Positions 1 to 12,600 of a stretch of DNA of 64,000 nucleotides are shown here, piece by piece. The notes beneath the pieces were generated by a model that saw nothing but the letters and a program-made list of their open reading frames with translations, did not search any database and was not told the origin of the DNA. This DNA comes from Piscinibacter defluvii (GTDB taxonomy: Bacteria > Pseudomonadota > Gammaproteobacteria > Burkholderiales > Burkholderiaceae_C), in contig NZ_RCHJ01000013.1 of assembly GCF_004011805.1 (NCBI RefSeq), positions 62,001-126,000 of the forward strand. Reading direction: 5' to 3'. Numbering within the stretch: the first letter of the stretch is position 1; the number at the start of each line of letters is the position of its first letter. The translations under genes were made by a program, and so were the position numbers.

Positions 1-96
1 GACCATGACGCAACGATTGCCCGGCGACCCTGGGTGTTGCCGGACGGCTTGCAGCCTGCGCTCACGCCCGCGACTCTCGAAACCATGGAGGACTGA
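1..96 (+). CDS. 3' end of an unidentified upstream gene (partial)
   Basis: An open frame enters from the left edge and ends at a TGA at 94-96, giving about 31 residues ending in TLETMED. It stops 3 nt before the GTG of the next gene, and that gene's ribosome binding site (GGAGG, 87-91) lies inside it. This is the spacing expected of two genes in one operon. No domain can be recognised from so short a tail. It could also be chance. Confidence 0.35.
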   Translation, partial: DHDATIARRPWVLPDGLQPALTPATLETMED

Positions 97-99
97 CCC

Positions 100-648
100 G
101 TGCTCGCCTATCCCATCACCCAAGGCCTGCGCGCGCCGCTCCGTGGCGTCCCGAGGCTCGACATCCGAACGGGAATCGCTGAGCCGGATACGATCCCCCG
201 TCGCGGTGCCGGTGTCGTGCGCCTGTCCGGGGGCAACGTGGCCTCCTTCCGGGTCGAGCGGGAGGCCGTGTGCATCGAACACTCGCTGTTCGGGCCGCTG
301 GTCCGACAACGACTTCCGATCGTGAGGATGCCGTTCGGAACGCCGCGCGAGAGGCTGGTGTGCCGCTGCGGCGATGCCAGCGTCTTGTTCTACGCCCGAC
401 CCGGCGTGGGCTTCGTCTGCAAGAGGTGCGCAGGCAAGTTCTGCGACTCGCCCGAGCAGGCCGACGTGCACGACCTCTTGCATGAGCGACAGGGGATCCT
501 GCGCAGGCTCGGCCTCGTCACTGGCCGCGGCGAATGGGTGCATGTCAAGCCGACCAAGCTGAGCGCCGACGAGCGAGCTGAGCTCAAGGCGGAGCTCGAT
601 CGCGTGGAGGCGACGCTGAGGACCACGATCCTCGAAGGAGATCGGTGA
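100..648 (+). CDS. Hypothetical small zinc-ribbon protein
   Basis: 182 residues. The GTG start is chosen because GGAGG (87-91) lies 8 nt upstream. The middle carries a CxC...CxxC zinc-ribbon pattern (CRC near residue 88 and CKRC about 20 residues later), followed by a helical, charged tail with RRLGL and a terminal acidic helix. The arrangement resembles the next gene (710-1276), so the two may be distant relatives. Proteins of this kind occur on plasmids and integrative elements with no known biochemical role; a nucleic-acid-binding function is only inferred from the ribbon. The gene sits in a low-density accessory segment. Confidence 0.7.
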   Translation: MLAYPITQGLRAPLRGVPRLDIRTGIAEPDTIPRRGAGVVRLSGGNVASFRVEREAVCIEHSLFGPLVRQRLPIVRMPFGTPRERLVCRCGDASVLFYARPGVGFVCKRCAGKFCDSPEQADVHDLLHERQGILRRLGLVTGRGEWVHVKPTKLSADERAELKAELDRVEATLRTTILEGDR

Positions 649-709
649 TGCGGTCGCACGGTGGCCTTCGACTCGCCCAGGCATCTTCGATTTCAGGCGA
701 GGCAGCCCG

Positions 710-1276
710 ATGAGCCGCGGTGGCAGCCGCTACGGCGCGGGCCGTCCGGCAACTCGGCCGCGCATCGAGGACTGCGCCGTGCTCGACGTGCGCCGGCTCC
801 GGGCCAAGGGGGCACTGCGCCCCGGCGATCATGGCGCGATCGACGTTGGGCATGGGCCGCGACTGTGGTACCGCACCATGGGCGACCTGGTTGTGCTCCG
901 CCGGGCGCCCGAGGGCTGCGTGTTCCAGACTGTCGGGATCGACTCGACACGCGCGAACCTCGGCGTTGGGCAGCGCTGGTGGTTGCGCTGCCCGCGCGAG
1001 GACTGTGGCAGACGATGCATGCGGCTGTACTGGCCTCCTGAGCGCTCCAGCGGGTTTGCCTGCGGCCGCTGTGCCAGGGTGACGTACCCGAGTCAGCGCT
1101 TGAGCCCCTTCGACATGGCGGAGCGGCGGTGTAACGATCTGCTGGTGCAGCTTCGCCAGGCGCGCATGCACAACAAAGGCTACCTGCGGCTGCGGCGCGC
1201 GCTCGTAGAGGCCGAGCAGGCGCGCGCGGCGGCGTTTCGAGCCTGGGCAATGGTTCGCCTGCGGCTGCCGGTGTGA
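710..1276 (+). CDS. GAGRP-type zinc-ribbon hypothetical protein of mobile elements
   Basis: 188 residues. The N-terminus (SRGGSRYGAGRP) and the C-terminal ribbon (CPxxxCGRRC...CxxC followed by YPSQ) match, from memory, a widespread family of uncharacterised proteins found on integrative elements and prophages of Proteobacteria. The ribbon occupies roughly residues 95-135, after a beta-rich middle that would carry the conserved LDVRRL segment. The protein ends in a coiled, Arg/Ala-rich helix. The gap to the upstream gene is 61 nt and both genes run in the same direction, so they are probably co-transcribed. The function is unknown; DNA or RNA binding is plausible but not shown. Confidence 0.8.
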   Translation: MSRGGSRYGAGRPATRPRIEDCAVLDVRRLRAKGALRPGDHGAIDVGHGPRLWYRTMGDLVVLRRAPEGCVFQTVGIDSTRANLGVGQRWWLRCPREDCGRRCMRLYWPPERSSGFACGRCARVTYPSQRLSPFDMAERRCNDLLVQLRQARMHNKGYLRLRRALVEAEQARAAAFRAWAMVRLRLPV

Positions 1277-1373
1277 TCGGGACGGCGTGCGCCGTGAACC
1301 GCATCCATCGGCGGCAACTCCCGCCAGCGCTACTCGGGTACAGGCTCCAGGTCAACATCCGCAAATCGGTCGC

Positions 1374-2651
1374 TCAGTCGAGGCTGGAGCCGCTCACCAT
1401 CGAGCTTGCCATCTCCAGCCACGTCTCCAGGTCGGTCGCCTGCAGCGCCTCGCTCGCCGCGCTGTTGCCCAGCGACACCTGCACCGGGAACGGGTCGGTT
1501 CGAGCCATCACCGCGAGCGTCATCGCCGTTCGCAGGTTGAGGTTGTGCTGCAGCAGCGTCTCCCCGGCCTGCTCCGGGCTGTCGGGCACCGGCGCTTCCA
1601 GCGCCGTCGCCGCCTCGCGCATCGCCGCCTCGGGGTCCGGCTCCTTGAGCACCATCGTCGTCAGTCGGTCGGCCAGTGCCGACCACCACTGCGCCTCCGT
1701 CAGCTCCCCGCGGGGAACCATCACCGCCGCCAGTGCCGGGTCCATCCCCGGCGGGCTCCACGCGACTCGTGCCGCCAGGGGGTGCCCGTCATTGGAGTCG
1801 GCGGCGGTCATGCAGTCCCCATCCGGCGTCGCCGTGGTCTCTTCCGCGTCAGCGATGGGCTCGAGCCACTGACATCCGCACGGCGGGCAGCACAGCTCGA
1901 TCTCGTGGGCGGCCGAACCAATGTCGACATGGTGGGTGCGGCCGCACTCCGGGCAGCGCACATCGATGGAGCGAGAGGGTTGGGCGCGCGGGACTGACAT
2001 GCGCGTCGCCTCATCGGCTACCGCATCGATCGCTGATCGGATGGCTTCCAGCGGCGCCTGGAAGAACTCGCGGTTCGAGCGCGCCCGGAATGGCGCAAGC
2101 CGGGCGAAGACTCGTTGCTCGGCGTTGAAGGATTCAGGCACCCGTCGCTCGTAGATGACACGGAACTTACCAACTGCGCCGGAGACACCCCGCAGTTGCT
2201 CGTTCATGAACCGGAGTCGAACAGCGGTGCCGACCGTCGTGTACCCGATCTTGTAGAGGTTGGGCGCGTGCAGATCGTTCCGAAAGACGTACAGCCATCC
2301 AGGCGTGGTCGCGTGGCGCGCGAAGTGGCCTTCCGCATGAGGCCCGTCTTTCGAACCGTCTGGCCGGCGATGGCGCGCCGGCCTCTGAACCTGCTGCGGC
2401 GCGCTCGGCGGAGAAGTCAACGGCGGCAGTCGACGTTGTGCAGAGGGCGATGCGTCAAACGACGATCCTGCGTCCGACTCCGCCATCACGGTGACGGCCT
2501 GCGGCAGGGGCGTTCGGTCTCTTCTCCGCGTCGGTGCCATGAGCACCAAGAGGGCGGCGCCCGCGACCGCGAAAACAAGCGCGCCCCATGGCCAAGCGAC
2601 GTAGGCCACGTAGAGCACGCCAGCAAGAACGAAGATGCCGCCCCAGTTCAC
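1374..2651 (-). CDS. Membrane-anchored GIY-YIG (T5orf172/MUG113-type) protein
   Basis: 425 residues from a GTG at 2651, preferred over an upstream TTG (2678) because GAGG lies about 7 nt before it. The N-terminus has two hydrophobic segments (about residues 3-40), then a low-complexity linker. The T5orf172-type GIY-YIG domain follows (GWLYVFRN, LYKIGYT, a conserved Arg, NAEQRVF, and REFF near its end, about residues 118-210). A CxxC...CxxC ribbon comes next, then an alpha-helical C-terminal region of unknown type. GIY-YIG domains are often nucleases; proteins of this subgroup occur in phages and islands. The membrane anchor and ribbon are direct sequence observations; nuclease activity is inference. 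A defence or element-maintenance role is possible. Confidence 0.75.
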   Translation of the reverse strand: MNWGGIFVLAGVLYVAYVAWPWGALVFAVAGAALLVLMAPTRRRDRTPLPQAVTVMAESDAGSSFDASPSAQRRLPPLTSPPSAPQQVQRPARHRRPDGSKDGPHAEGHFARHATTPGWLYVFRNDLHAPNLYKIGYTTVGTAVRLRFMNEQLRGVSGAVGKFRVIYERRVPESFNAEQRVFARLAPFRARSNREFFQAPLEAIRSAIDAVADEATRMSVPRAQPSRSIDVRCPECGRTHHVDIGSAAHEIELCCPPCGCQWLEPIADAEETTATPDGDCMTAADSNDGHPLAARVAWSPPGMDPALAAVMVPRGELTEAQWWSALADRLTTMVLKEPDPEAAMREAATALEAPVPDSPEQAGETLLQHNLNLRTAMTLAVMARTDPFPVQVSLGNSAASEALQATDLETWLEMASSMVSGSSLD

Positions 2652-2771
2652 TCTGCGGCCTCGGCGATGGCAGCACAAGCGTGGCTCGTAGCCGAACTCG
2701 GGTCAGCGGCGCGTTGGCGTTTGCTCCTGCTCATCGCATCACTGATGTGGCGTTGCGGCTCTCGACTGGCC

Positions 2772-3041
2772 CTACGGCGCCGGCGGCGCGGCATCCAACC
2801 CGTACAGCTCGGCAATCTCGTGGCGGGCCAAGTGCCCATTGCCGGGTTGACTCAGCGCATCCCTTTCTCGTTCCACCTGCGCGATCAGCGCTGGCACGTA
2901 TGCCCCGGCCTCAAGCAGCGTGCGCACTCGCCCCGGCCACCCAAGCATCCAGCGGTTCGCTACCTCCACGGCGAGGGGCCCTTGACGAAGCAGCGCCTCG
3001 CGCGCCGGCGCTGGGTAGGCCTTGTGACGATAGAGCTCCAT
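2772..3041 (-). CDS. Small uncharacterised protein of integrative elements
   Basis: 89 residues beginning MELYRHKAYP. The ATG at 3041 is preferred over a frame open further upstream (to 3215), because AGGGAG sits about 8 nt before it and the upstream residues are low-complexity Arg/Ala/Gly. The protein contains AVEVANRWMLGWP and HLARHEIAELYGL, giving a compact all-helical look, and no catalytic motif. I recall similar small proteins on betaproteobacterial genomic islands but know no function. The hairpin pair at 3188-3237 lies 147-196 nt upstream and may regulate it. Confidence 0.6.
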   Translation of the reverse strand: MELYRHKAYPAPAREALLRQGPLAVEVANRWMLGWPGRVRTLLEAGAYVPALIAQVERERDALSQPGNGHLARHEIAELYGLDAAPPAP

Positions 3042-3187
3042 CGACGGCTCCCTTGTCGCTGCTCGACCGGCTGCAACTCCACCGCGCCCGCAGCCTGACG
3101 CGACGGCACGAGCATCATCGAAAAGACGGAGCCGGCTGGCAATGCCCAGTGATCGAGGTCGCGCGCGCCTGGAAGCTGCCGGCCCAG

Positions 3188-3237
3188 GTGGAGCCCGGCT
3201 CCACGAAGAAATCACCCGAAGTGGAGCCCGGCTCCAC
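3188..3237. repeat. Two identical 17-nt hairpins, 33 bp apart
   Basis: The sequence GTGGAGCCCGGCTCCAC occurs at 3188-3204 and again at 3221-3237. Each copy is a perfect 7-bp inverted repeat around a CCG loop. The start-to-start distance is 33 bp, about three helical turns, which suits paired protein binding. They lie upstream of the small gene ending at 2772 and are not followed by a T tract, so termination is unlikely. Confidence 0.6.
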
Positions 3238-3658
3238 GCCGGTCGATCACGACTACGTGCCCGTCACCGAGGCCGACATGGCGCGCGGCTGCCCGTGGGG
3301 CTTCGTAGGGTAAGCCCCGTGTCGGGGCCGTGCAGCTTCGTTCGCGAGCGGCGGCGTGGTCAACGGCGTGAGGGACGGCGGCTCGAATGTAGTAGTCGAC
3401 TTCGGTCGTGTTCTACAACCCTGGCAGAAGGTGATCGACTTCTCGCGCTCGCCGGCGAGTACCGCATGATTTTCCTGCACCTGCTCTGAAATGTCGCAGA
3501 TCCAGGCCGTCGCGGCCCGAAAGAGGCTGCGTCAACGACTTAGCGGTACGTAGGCGAGCAAATGAGGGAGGTTATCAACCGATGACCCCGAATTTCCACA
3601 GGCTTGCGCACAGGCGATCGTGGCGAGGCGCCCTATGATGGTGGCGCCCAAACGCAAA

Positions 3659-3682
3659 CGCCAAGGCTTGCCGGCCTTGGCG
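3659..3682. repeat. Perfect 9-bp hairpin
   Basis: An inverted repeat with 9-bp arms (CGCCAAGGC and GCCTTGGCG) and a 6-nt loop. No uridine tract follows on the + strand; on the - strand a weak T-rich run follows. It lies 130-150 nt upstream of the uncharacterised gene at 3811. It may be an RNA structure or a weak terminator; the role is undecided. Confidence 0.4.
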
Positions 3683-3810
3683 CTGCGTCCCAGCCCAAAT
3701 AGGCGCCGGGGAATGGGGCCCTCGCGGACCTCCGGATCGAACCCAGAGATTCTATGCGTGGGTGGGCGTTGGGGCCGTTCGTAGTTCTACGGAAGGGCTT
3801 GTCGTTACCT

Positions 3811-4494
3811 ATGCCACGCATCTCAGCAAACAAGCTCGGCGAGTACATGATCTCGTCGAGTCCCGCACGCCGTCGCCGCATCATCTCCGATCAGAAGAAG
3901 CCCAGCGACCCGATACCCCAGTTGTACCGACTCGCTACCAAGCCGATTGCCGAGTTCATGGCGGCTGGAGCCAACGACGAATCCATCGTCGACCGCGCCG
4001 TGCTGCGGCTGCGGGCAAGCTCGGGCACCAAGTGGGCGATGGACGACGCGCGCAACACCGCTGACGCGCTTGAGGAGTTCCTCCAGGTCGCCAACGGTTT
4101 GCCTCCCGAGGAAGTGCGGTACGAACGTGGACCGGACCAGGCACCGCACTTGCGCATCAAGTCGGTGGACATCTCGGTCTGCCCGAACCTTCTCCTGTTC
4201 TCCGAGCAACGTGGAGTCCCTTGTGTTGGGGCGTTGAAGCTGCACTTCCCGAAGTCCGACGAGCGAGCGCTTGGCCGAGAGGGCGGCGAGTACGTCGCAA
4301 CCCTTCTACTTCACTGGCTGGCGGAGTACGGGCCGCGCGGTGTGAAAGTGCTTCCCTCGTTGTGCTTGTCAGTGGACATCTTCCGCCGGTCCATTGTTCA
4401 TGCACCGGCGGCGACTCTGCGCCGAATGGCAAGCGTGGCTGCGGCGTGCGAGGAGATTGCGGCGCACTGGGAGAGGCTCGATCCGGCAACTTGA
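3811..4494 (+). CDS. Uncharacterised conserved protein, possible nuclease-like fold
   Basis: 227 residues from ATG 3811 (MPRISANKLGEYM). An in-frame ATG at 3754 would add 19 unconvincing residues. GGAAGG lies 14 nt before the chosen start, which is rather far. The N-terminal block (KLGEYM, SPARRRRII, DQKKPSD) is highly basic. A later block (VDISVCPNLL, then VGALKLHFPKSD, then GEYVATLLLHWL) looks like a beta-beta-alpha core; its spaced Asp and Lys are vaguely reminiscent of PD-(D/E)xK nucleases, but this is not demonstrated. I recall solitary relatives in accessory regions of Proteobacteria. It is followed by about 200 nt without a gene. Confidence 0.65.
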   Translation: MPRISANKLGEYMISSSPARRRRIISDQKKPSDPIPQLYRLATKPIAEFMAAGANDESIVDRAVLRLRASSGTKWAMDDARNTADALEEFLQVANGLPPEEVRYERGPDQAPHLRIKSVDISVCPNLLLFSEQRGVPCVGALKLHFPKSDERALGREGGEYVATLLLHWLAEYGPRGVKVLPSLCLSVDIFRRSIVHAPAATLRRMASVAAACEEIAAHWERLDPAT

Positions 4495-4697
4495 CCGCCC
4501 CGCTCGTGGCCGACTGGCTGCGAGCCGCTACCTGCCCGCGGTGTCACAGGAATCTGGACGTACAACTTTTCGTACAACTGACAGGCATCGCACGGCAGCG
4601 ATTGAGTATCCACGAGGCTTCCGGCCAACTGTTCGATAGACCCCAGCCCCAAACAATGGTCCACAACGGACCGCTCGAAACCAAGGCGCCAGGTCGA

Positions 4698-9227
<4,530 letters not shown>

Positions 9228-9337
9228 GCCCCGCGCACCTCTGCATCCTCCGGCGGCGCCGGTATCGACGATCGAGTGGTGGAACTCACCCCTGCAGGTC
9301 GAGTATCGCTCTGGGCGCTGCGGTGGCCTGCCCTGGA

Positions 9338-12337
9338 TTACACGGGGCGCGGCGGGCGCGGGAGGGGGGTGCCCTCCGGGCTGCCGCTGCGGGCCTCGAT
9401 GCGTGCCTTGAGGTCCGCCGCCAGGGCGTGGTCGGGGTCCTGGTCGAGCACCACGTCGAGCATGCGCAGCGCCGTGCTCCAGCGGTGTTCTTCGGCGGCG
9501 CGCGACGCGAGGTCGAGCATCTGCGTCGTCCAGCTGTCATCGTCCACGGCCCGCGCGCGCGCCTGCACGCCGGCGGCGGGCAGCCGCCGCAGCATTCTTG
9601 CGGCCAGCCGCCGGCCCAGCGCGGTCGGCGACCGGTCGCGCAGGCTGCCTTCGGTCCGGGCCAGGGGCGAGAGGAGCACGTACTCGAGCGTCAGGGCGTC
9701 GTCGCGGCGCGCCAGCCGGGCCAGCAGGACCTGCACGCCGGGGCTGCGGTGGGTGATGGCCGCGGCGATCGCGGCCGGCGTCGCGGCCGGCGTCGCGGCC
9801 GCGCTGCCGTCCAGCCCCGCCTGCATCTCGGCCGCGGACAGGAGGTGCAGCCGCGCATGCACGGCCAGCGCGTGGCCGAGCACGGCCAGCGCGTAGGCGA
9901 GGTCATCCTCGGCGCCGGCCGTGTCGGGCGTCGCCCCCGGCAGCGGCACGATGGCCAGGCGACCCGATGGCGCGGGGGGCAGGTCCGGCAGCAGCGCCGC
10001 TGCGGCGTCGTCGTCGGGCTCCACCCGTGCCTCGGCCAGCAGCCGGTAGCCTTGGCCGTAGATGGCCCGGACGTGCACCGCGTGCGTCCGGCTCTGCCGC
10101 ATCGCGCGGCGGATCGTCGCGATCGCCTGCGCGACCACCTCCGGCGAGCCGGCCGCCCCGTCCCACACGGTGTCGAGCAGTTCGTCGCGCGTCACCACGC
10201 GATGGCGGTTGCGGTAGAGGTGCACGAGCACGTCGAAAGGCTTCGGCGCGACGGTCTGGCGCCGGCCATCGACCCACAGTTCTCGGCGCTCGACGTCGAG
10301 CACGCAGTTGGCGAACCGGTACTGCCGCCGCATCACGGCGCTCGGCACCATCGGTACCCGCGGCATGCCCTGCGGGCCGGCGGGCGTCGCCAACAGCTCC
10401 TGCCCCAGGCGCCGGAACAGGGGCTTCGCGGCCGGCGCCGACGCCAGGCGGGCCAGCAGCGCCTGGGCCTCGGGCTCCTGCCGGCGCCGCCGGGCCAGCA
10501 GCGCGCGCGGGTACAGCAGGTTCGCGGCGGTGACCTCGTCCTGCAGATGGGCCTGGGCCTGCGCGCGCTCCAGTTCCGCCTGCGCCAGCGGCAGGCGCCC
10601 GCTGCGCACCAGGGCCTCGACCAGCCAGGGCAGCAGCGGCGCTTCGGCCATGCGGTTGCCGCGGCGGCGACACTCGGCTGCCGCCTGCAGGAAGCACTCG
10701 GCCGCCTCGCCGACGCGGCCGGCCGCCATGGCCGCATGTCCGTGGGCCTGCCAGAGAAAGCCGTCGTCCTCCACCCCGGCCGGCTGCGGCAGCAGCGAGA
10801 GCAGCTCGGCGGCGGCATCCGGGCGGCCCTGCATGCGATGGACCAGGCAGTGGACATTGGCCACCGTGCCCGACAGGTTCACCTCGGCCTCGATCGCCAG
10901 CGCGGTGCCGGTCGCCTCCTCGGCCGCTTCCCGGGCCTCGTCCAGCCGGTCCGCGTAGACCAGTTCGCCGGCCAGATTGAGGCTCACGCTGACGAGCGCG
11001 GTGTTGGCGCCGAGGCGGCGGGCTGCGTTGGCGAGCCTCCTGTTCCAGCGGATGGACTGCTCGGCATGGCCCGACAGCGAGCTCATGATCGCCCGCAGCC
11101 ACAACACGTTCAGAAGCCCCCAGCGGCTGCCGATGCGCGTGAAGATCGCCTGCGCCTCGTCCAGGCGCGTGTGCACGGAGTGCAGTTCGCCGAGGCGGCA
11201 CTCCACGGAGGCCAGCAGCGTCAAGGTGGTCCCCTGCCAGTGCGGCGCCATCCAGCGGCGGCCCAGCGCGTGGGCCTGCTCCAGGCTCTGTGCCGCCTCG
11301 CGCAGGCGGCCCTTCACGTGGTGCAGCGACCCGAGCCGCTGCAAGACCTGCGCCTCGAGGACCTGGTCGCCGTCGCGCCGCGCGGCCTCCAGCAGCCGTT
11401 GCGCCGTGGCCGGCCCGGCGTCGCTGCCGCAGACGGCCTGGGCGCGCAGCAGCTCCAGATCGAGGCCGGGAAAGCCCGGTTCCAGCTCCTGCAGCAGCTC
11501 GAGGGCGCGCAGCGCGGCGGCCTGGTGGTGCATCGCCGCCCAGTGCCCGGCCCGTGCGAACAGCTCGATCGACAGCAGCGAGCAGCCCTGCAGCCGCGCG
11601 GCCGGGGCGCGGCGCCCGCCGACCCCGAGCAGGCGGCGCCGCAAGGCCTCGACGGCGGGGATCACCAGGCCGGCCAGCGTGGCGGCGCGGATCGGCACGA
11701 GGGTCCTCTCGGCGTGGTCGTGGACCTCCAGCTCGAGCGTGAAGCCGCCGTCCGCCAGACGCAACGAGCCGACCACGGCCTGCCGCGCACCCGCCGCGTG
11801 CAGGGTCTGCAGCATGCGCGAGGGCTTGTGCGACCACGACACCTCCAGCGACTGCGTGTCCTGGACCTGCAGGCGCGTGTCCAGCGACAGGCCATGCGCG
11901 ATGCACGCCATCAGGCCGTGCGCCGTCCACTGCAGGCCGGGCCGCCCGGTCTCGTTGCGCAACGGGCCGATGATCACCGAGGGCATGCCCTCGTGCGGCG
12001 CGCCCGTGGAGACCGCCGCGGGCGCCGTTGCCGGCGGGACCTCGAAGATGTAGCCCACCCGCGGGATCGAGCGGATGATCGGCGCGGGCCCGTCGTCGCC
12101 GATGGCCCGTCGCGCCGCACGCACCGCCTGCCGAAGCGCAGCGTCGGAAACCGGGCCTTCGGAGCCCAGGGCCGCCAGCAGTTCTTCCTTCGTGACCACG
12201 CGGTGGCGCAGGCGCACCAGCTGGTTCAGCACGCGCCACGCCCGCGGCTCCACCTTCACCGGCTTCCCGTCGCGCAGCACACGTCCGGCGAGCAGGTCGA
12301 GCGACCCGCCGGGCAGTGCGATGACGGGCTCGGTCAC
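9338..12337 (-). CDS. Regulator with two winged-helix domains and TPR-like repeats
   Basis: 999 residues from GTG 12337; the frame stays open to 12610 but the extra 91 residues are low quality. A first OmpR/CadC-type winged helix (residues about 5-100, ending [12 protein letters not shown]) is followed by a TolB-like alpha/beta segment. A long helical region reads as degenerate TPRs (about 230-660). A second winged helix then begins at Met669 ([14 protein letters not shown] through [10 protein letters not shown]). The C-terminal segment repeats the alpha/beta plus TPR pattern. No receiver domain and no transmembrane helix are evident. It lies upstream of the hybrid kinase on the same strand and divergent from the GH74 gene, so it may control both. 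It could be a gene duplication fused in frame. Confidence 0.85.
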   Translation of the reverse strand: MTEPVIALPGGSLDLLAGRVLRDGKPVKVEPRAWRVLNQLVRLRHRVVTKEELLAALGSEGPVSDAALRQAVRAARRAIGDDGPAPIIRSIPRVGYIFEVPPATAPAAVSTGAPHEGMPSVIIGPLRNETGRPGLQWTAHGLMACIAHGLSLDTRLQVQDTQSLEVSWSHKPSRMLQTLHAAGARQAVVGSLRLADGGFTLELEVHDHAERTLVPIRAATLAGLVIPAVEALRRRLLGVGGRRAPAARLQGCSLLSIELFARAGHWAAMHHQAAALRALELLQELEPGFPGLDLELLRAQAVCGSDAGPATAQRLLEAARRDGDQVLEAQVLQRLGSLHHVKGRLREAAQSLEQAHALGRRWMAPHWQGTTLTLLASVECRLGELHSVHTRLDEAQAIFTRIGSRWGLLNVLWLRAIMSSLSGHAEQSIRWNRRLANAARRLGANTALVSVSLNLAGELVYADRLDEAREAAEEATGTALAIEAEVNLSGTVANVHCLVHRMQGRPDAAAELLSLLPQPAGVEDDGFLWQAHGHAAMAAGRVGEAAECFLQAAAECRRRGNRMAEAPLLPWLVEALVRSGRLPLAQAELERAQAQAHLQDEVTAANLLYPRALLARRRRQEPEAQALLARLASAPAAKPLFRRLGQELLATPAGPQGMPRVPMVPSAVMRRQYRFANCVLDVERRELWVDGRRQTVAPKPFDVLVHLYRNRHRVVTRDELLDTVWDGAAGSPEVVAQAIATIRRAMRQSRTHAVHVRAIYGQGYRLLAEARVEPDDDAAAALLPDLPPAPSGRLAIVPLPGATPDTAGAEDDLAYALAVLGHALAVHARLHLLSAAEMQAGLDGSAAATPAATPAAIAAAITHRSPGVQVLLARLARRDDALTLEYVLLSPLARTEGSLRDRSPTALGRRLAARMLRRLPAAGVQARARAVDDDSWTTQMLDLASRAAEEHRWSTALRMLDVVLDQDPDHALAADLKARIEARSGSPEGTPLPRPPRPV

Positions 12338-12600
12338 GGACCCACCCGGCGTGCTGGGAACGGCCGCAGCACGGCATGCCGGGACGTGGCGGGGGAGGGC
12401 AGCCGAGGCATTGGCGGCGATTGTTGCGCAAGCACATTCGTGCACCTTGATACGTTTCGGGGCCCTCCGGCAGCCGCCCGTCACGGGTTGATCAAGAAGG
12501 CGCCCCGGCGCCTGCGCAGACTCGACGCCCGTCGACCACGACACCCACGGGCCGCGTGGTGCCGTGCCGACCGAACCGCTCCCCACACGACGAAGCCGAC
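12338..12600. promoter_or_regulatory. Divergent control region with two dyads
   Basis: 263 nt between the regulator and the GH74 lipoprotein. TTGCGCAA (12424-12431) is a perfect 8-bp palindrome. It is immediately followed by GCAC-N4-GTGC (12432-12443) and then by an AT-richer TTGATACGTTT. This is the only AT-enriched part of the gap and a natural place for operators and a promoter. Sigma-70 matches are weak. Confidence 0.4.

Larger units (their letters stand above)
3042..3810. other. Sparse stretch without a convincing gene
   Basis: About 770 nt between two opposing uncharacterised genes. It contains the two identical hairpins (3188-3237) and a perfect 9-bp hairpin at 3659-3682. There is also a short frame from GTG 3149 to 3313 that would encode a repeat-containing 54-residue peptide ending CPWGFVG, and an 18-codon frame at 3582-3638 with GGAG upstream. 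None of these frames has recognisable homology. Base composition is less GC-biased than in the surrounding chromosome. Confidence 0.5.

Noticed and set aside
3149-3313. 54-codon GTG frame containing VEPGST twice
   Set aside because: The repeated peptide is only a consequence of the two identical hairpins; there is a weak start site and no homology.
3253-3480. 75-codon - strand frame
   Set aside because: No ribosome site, no motifs and unfavourable composition; likely noncoding.
3571-3605. DnaA-box-like TTATCAACC and TTTCCACAG
   Set aside because: Each differs from TTATCCACA at two or more positions and there is no AT-rich or iteron cluster, so an origin is not supported.
3734-3743. GGTTCGATCC on the - strand, like a tRNA T-arm
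   Set aside because: No matching T-stem, anticodon or acceptor arms could be built around it; it is at best a remnant or chance.
4559-4579. Direct repeat CGTACAACT, two copies 12 bp apart
   Set aside because: Short and without a matching partner at another position, so it does not support an attachment site.
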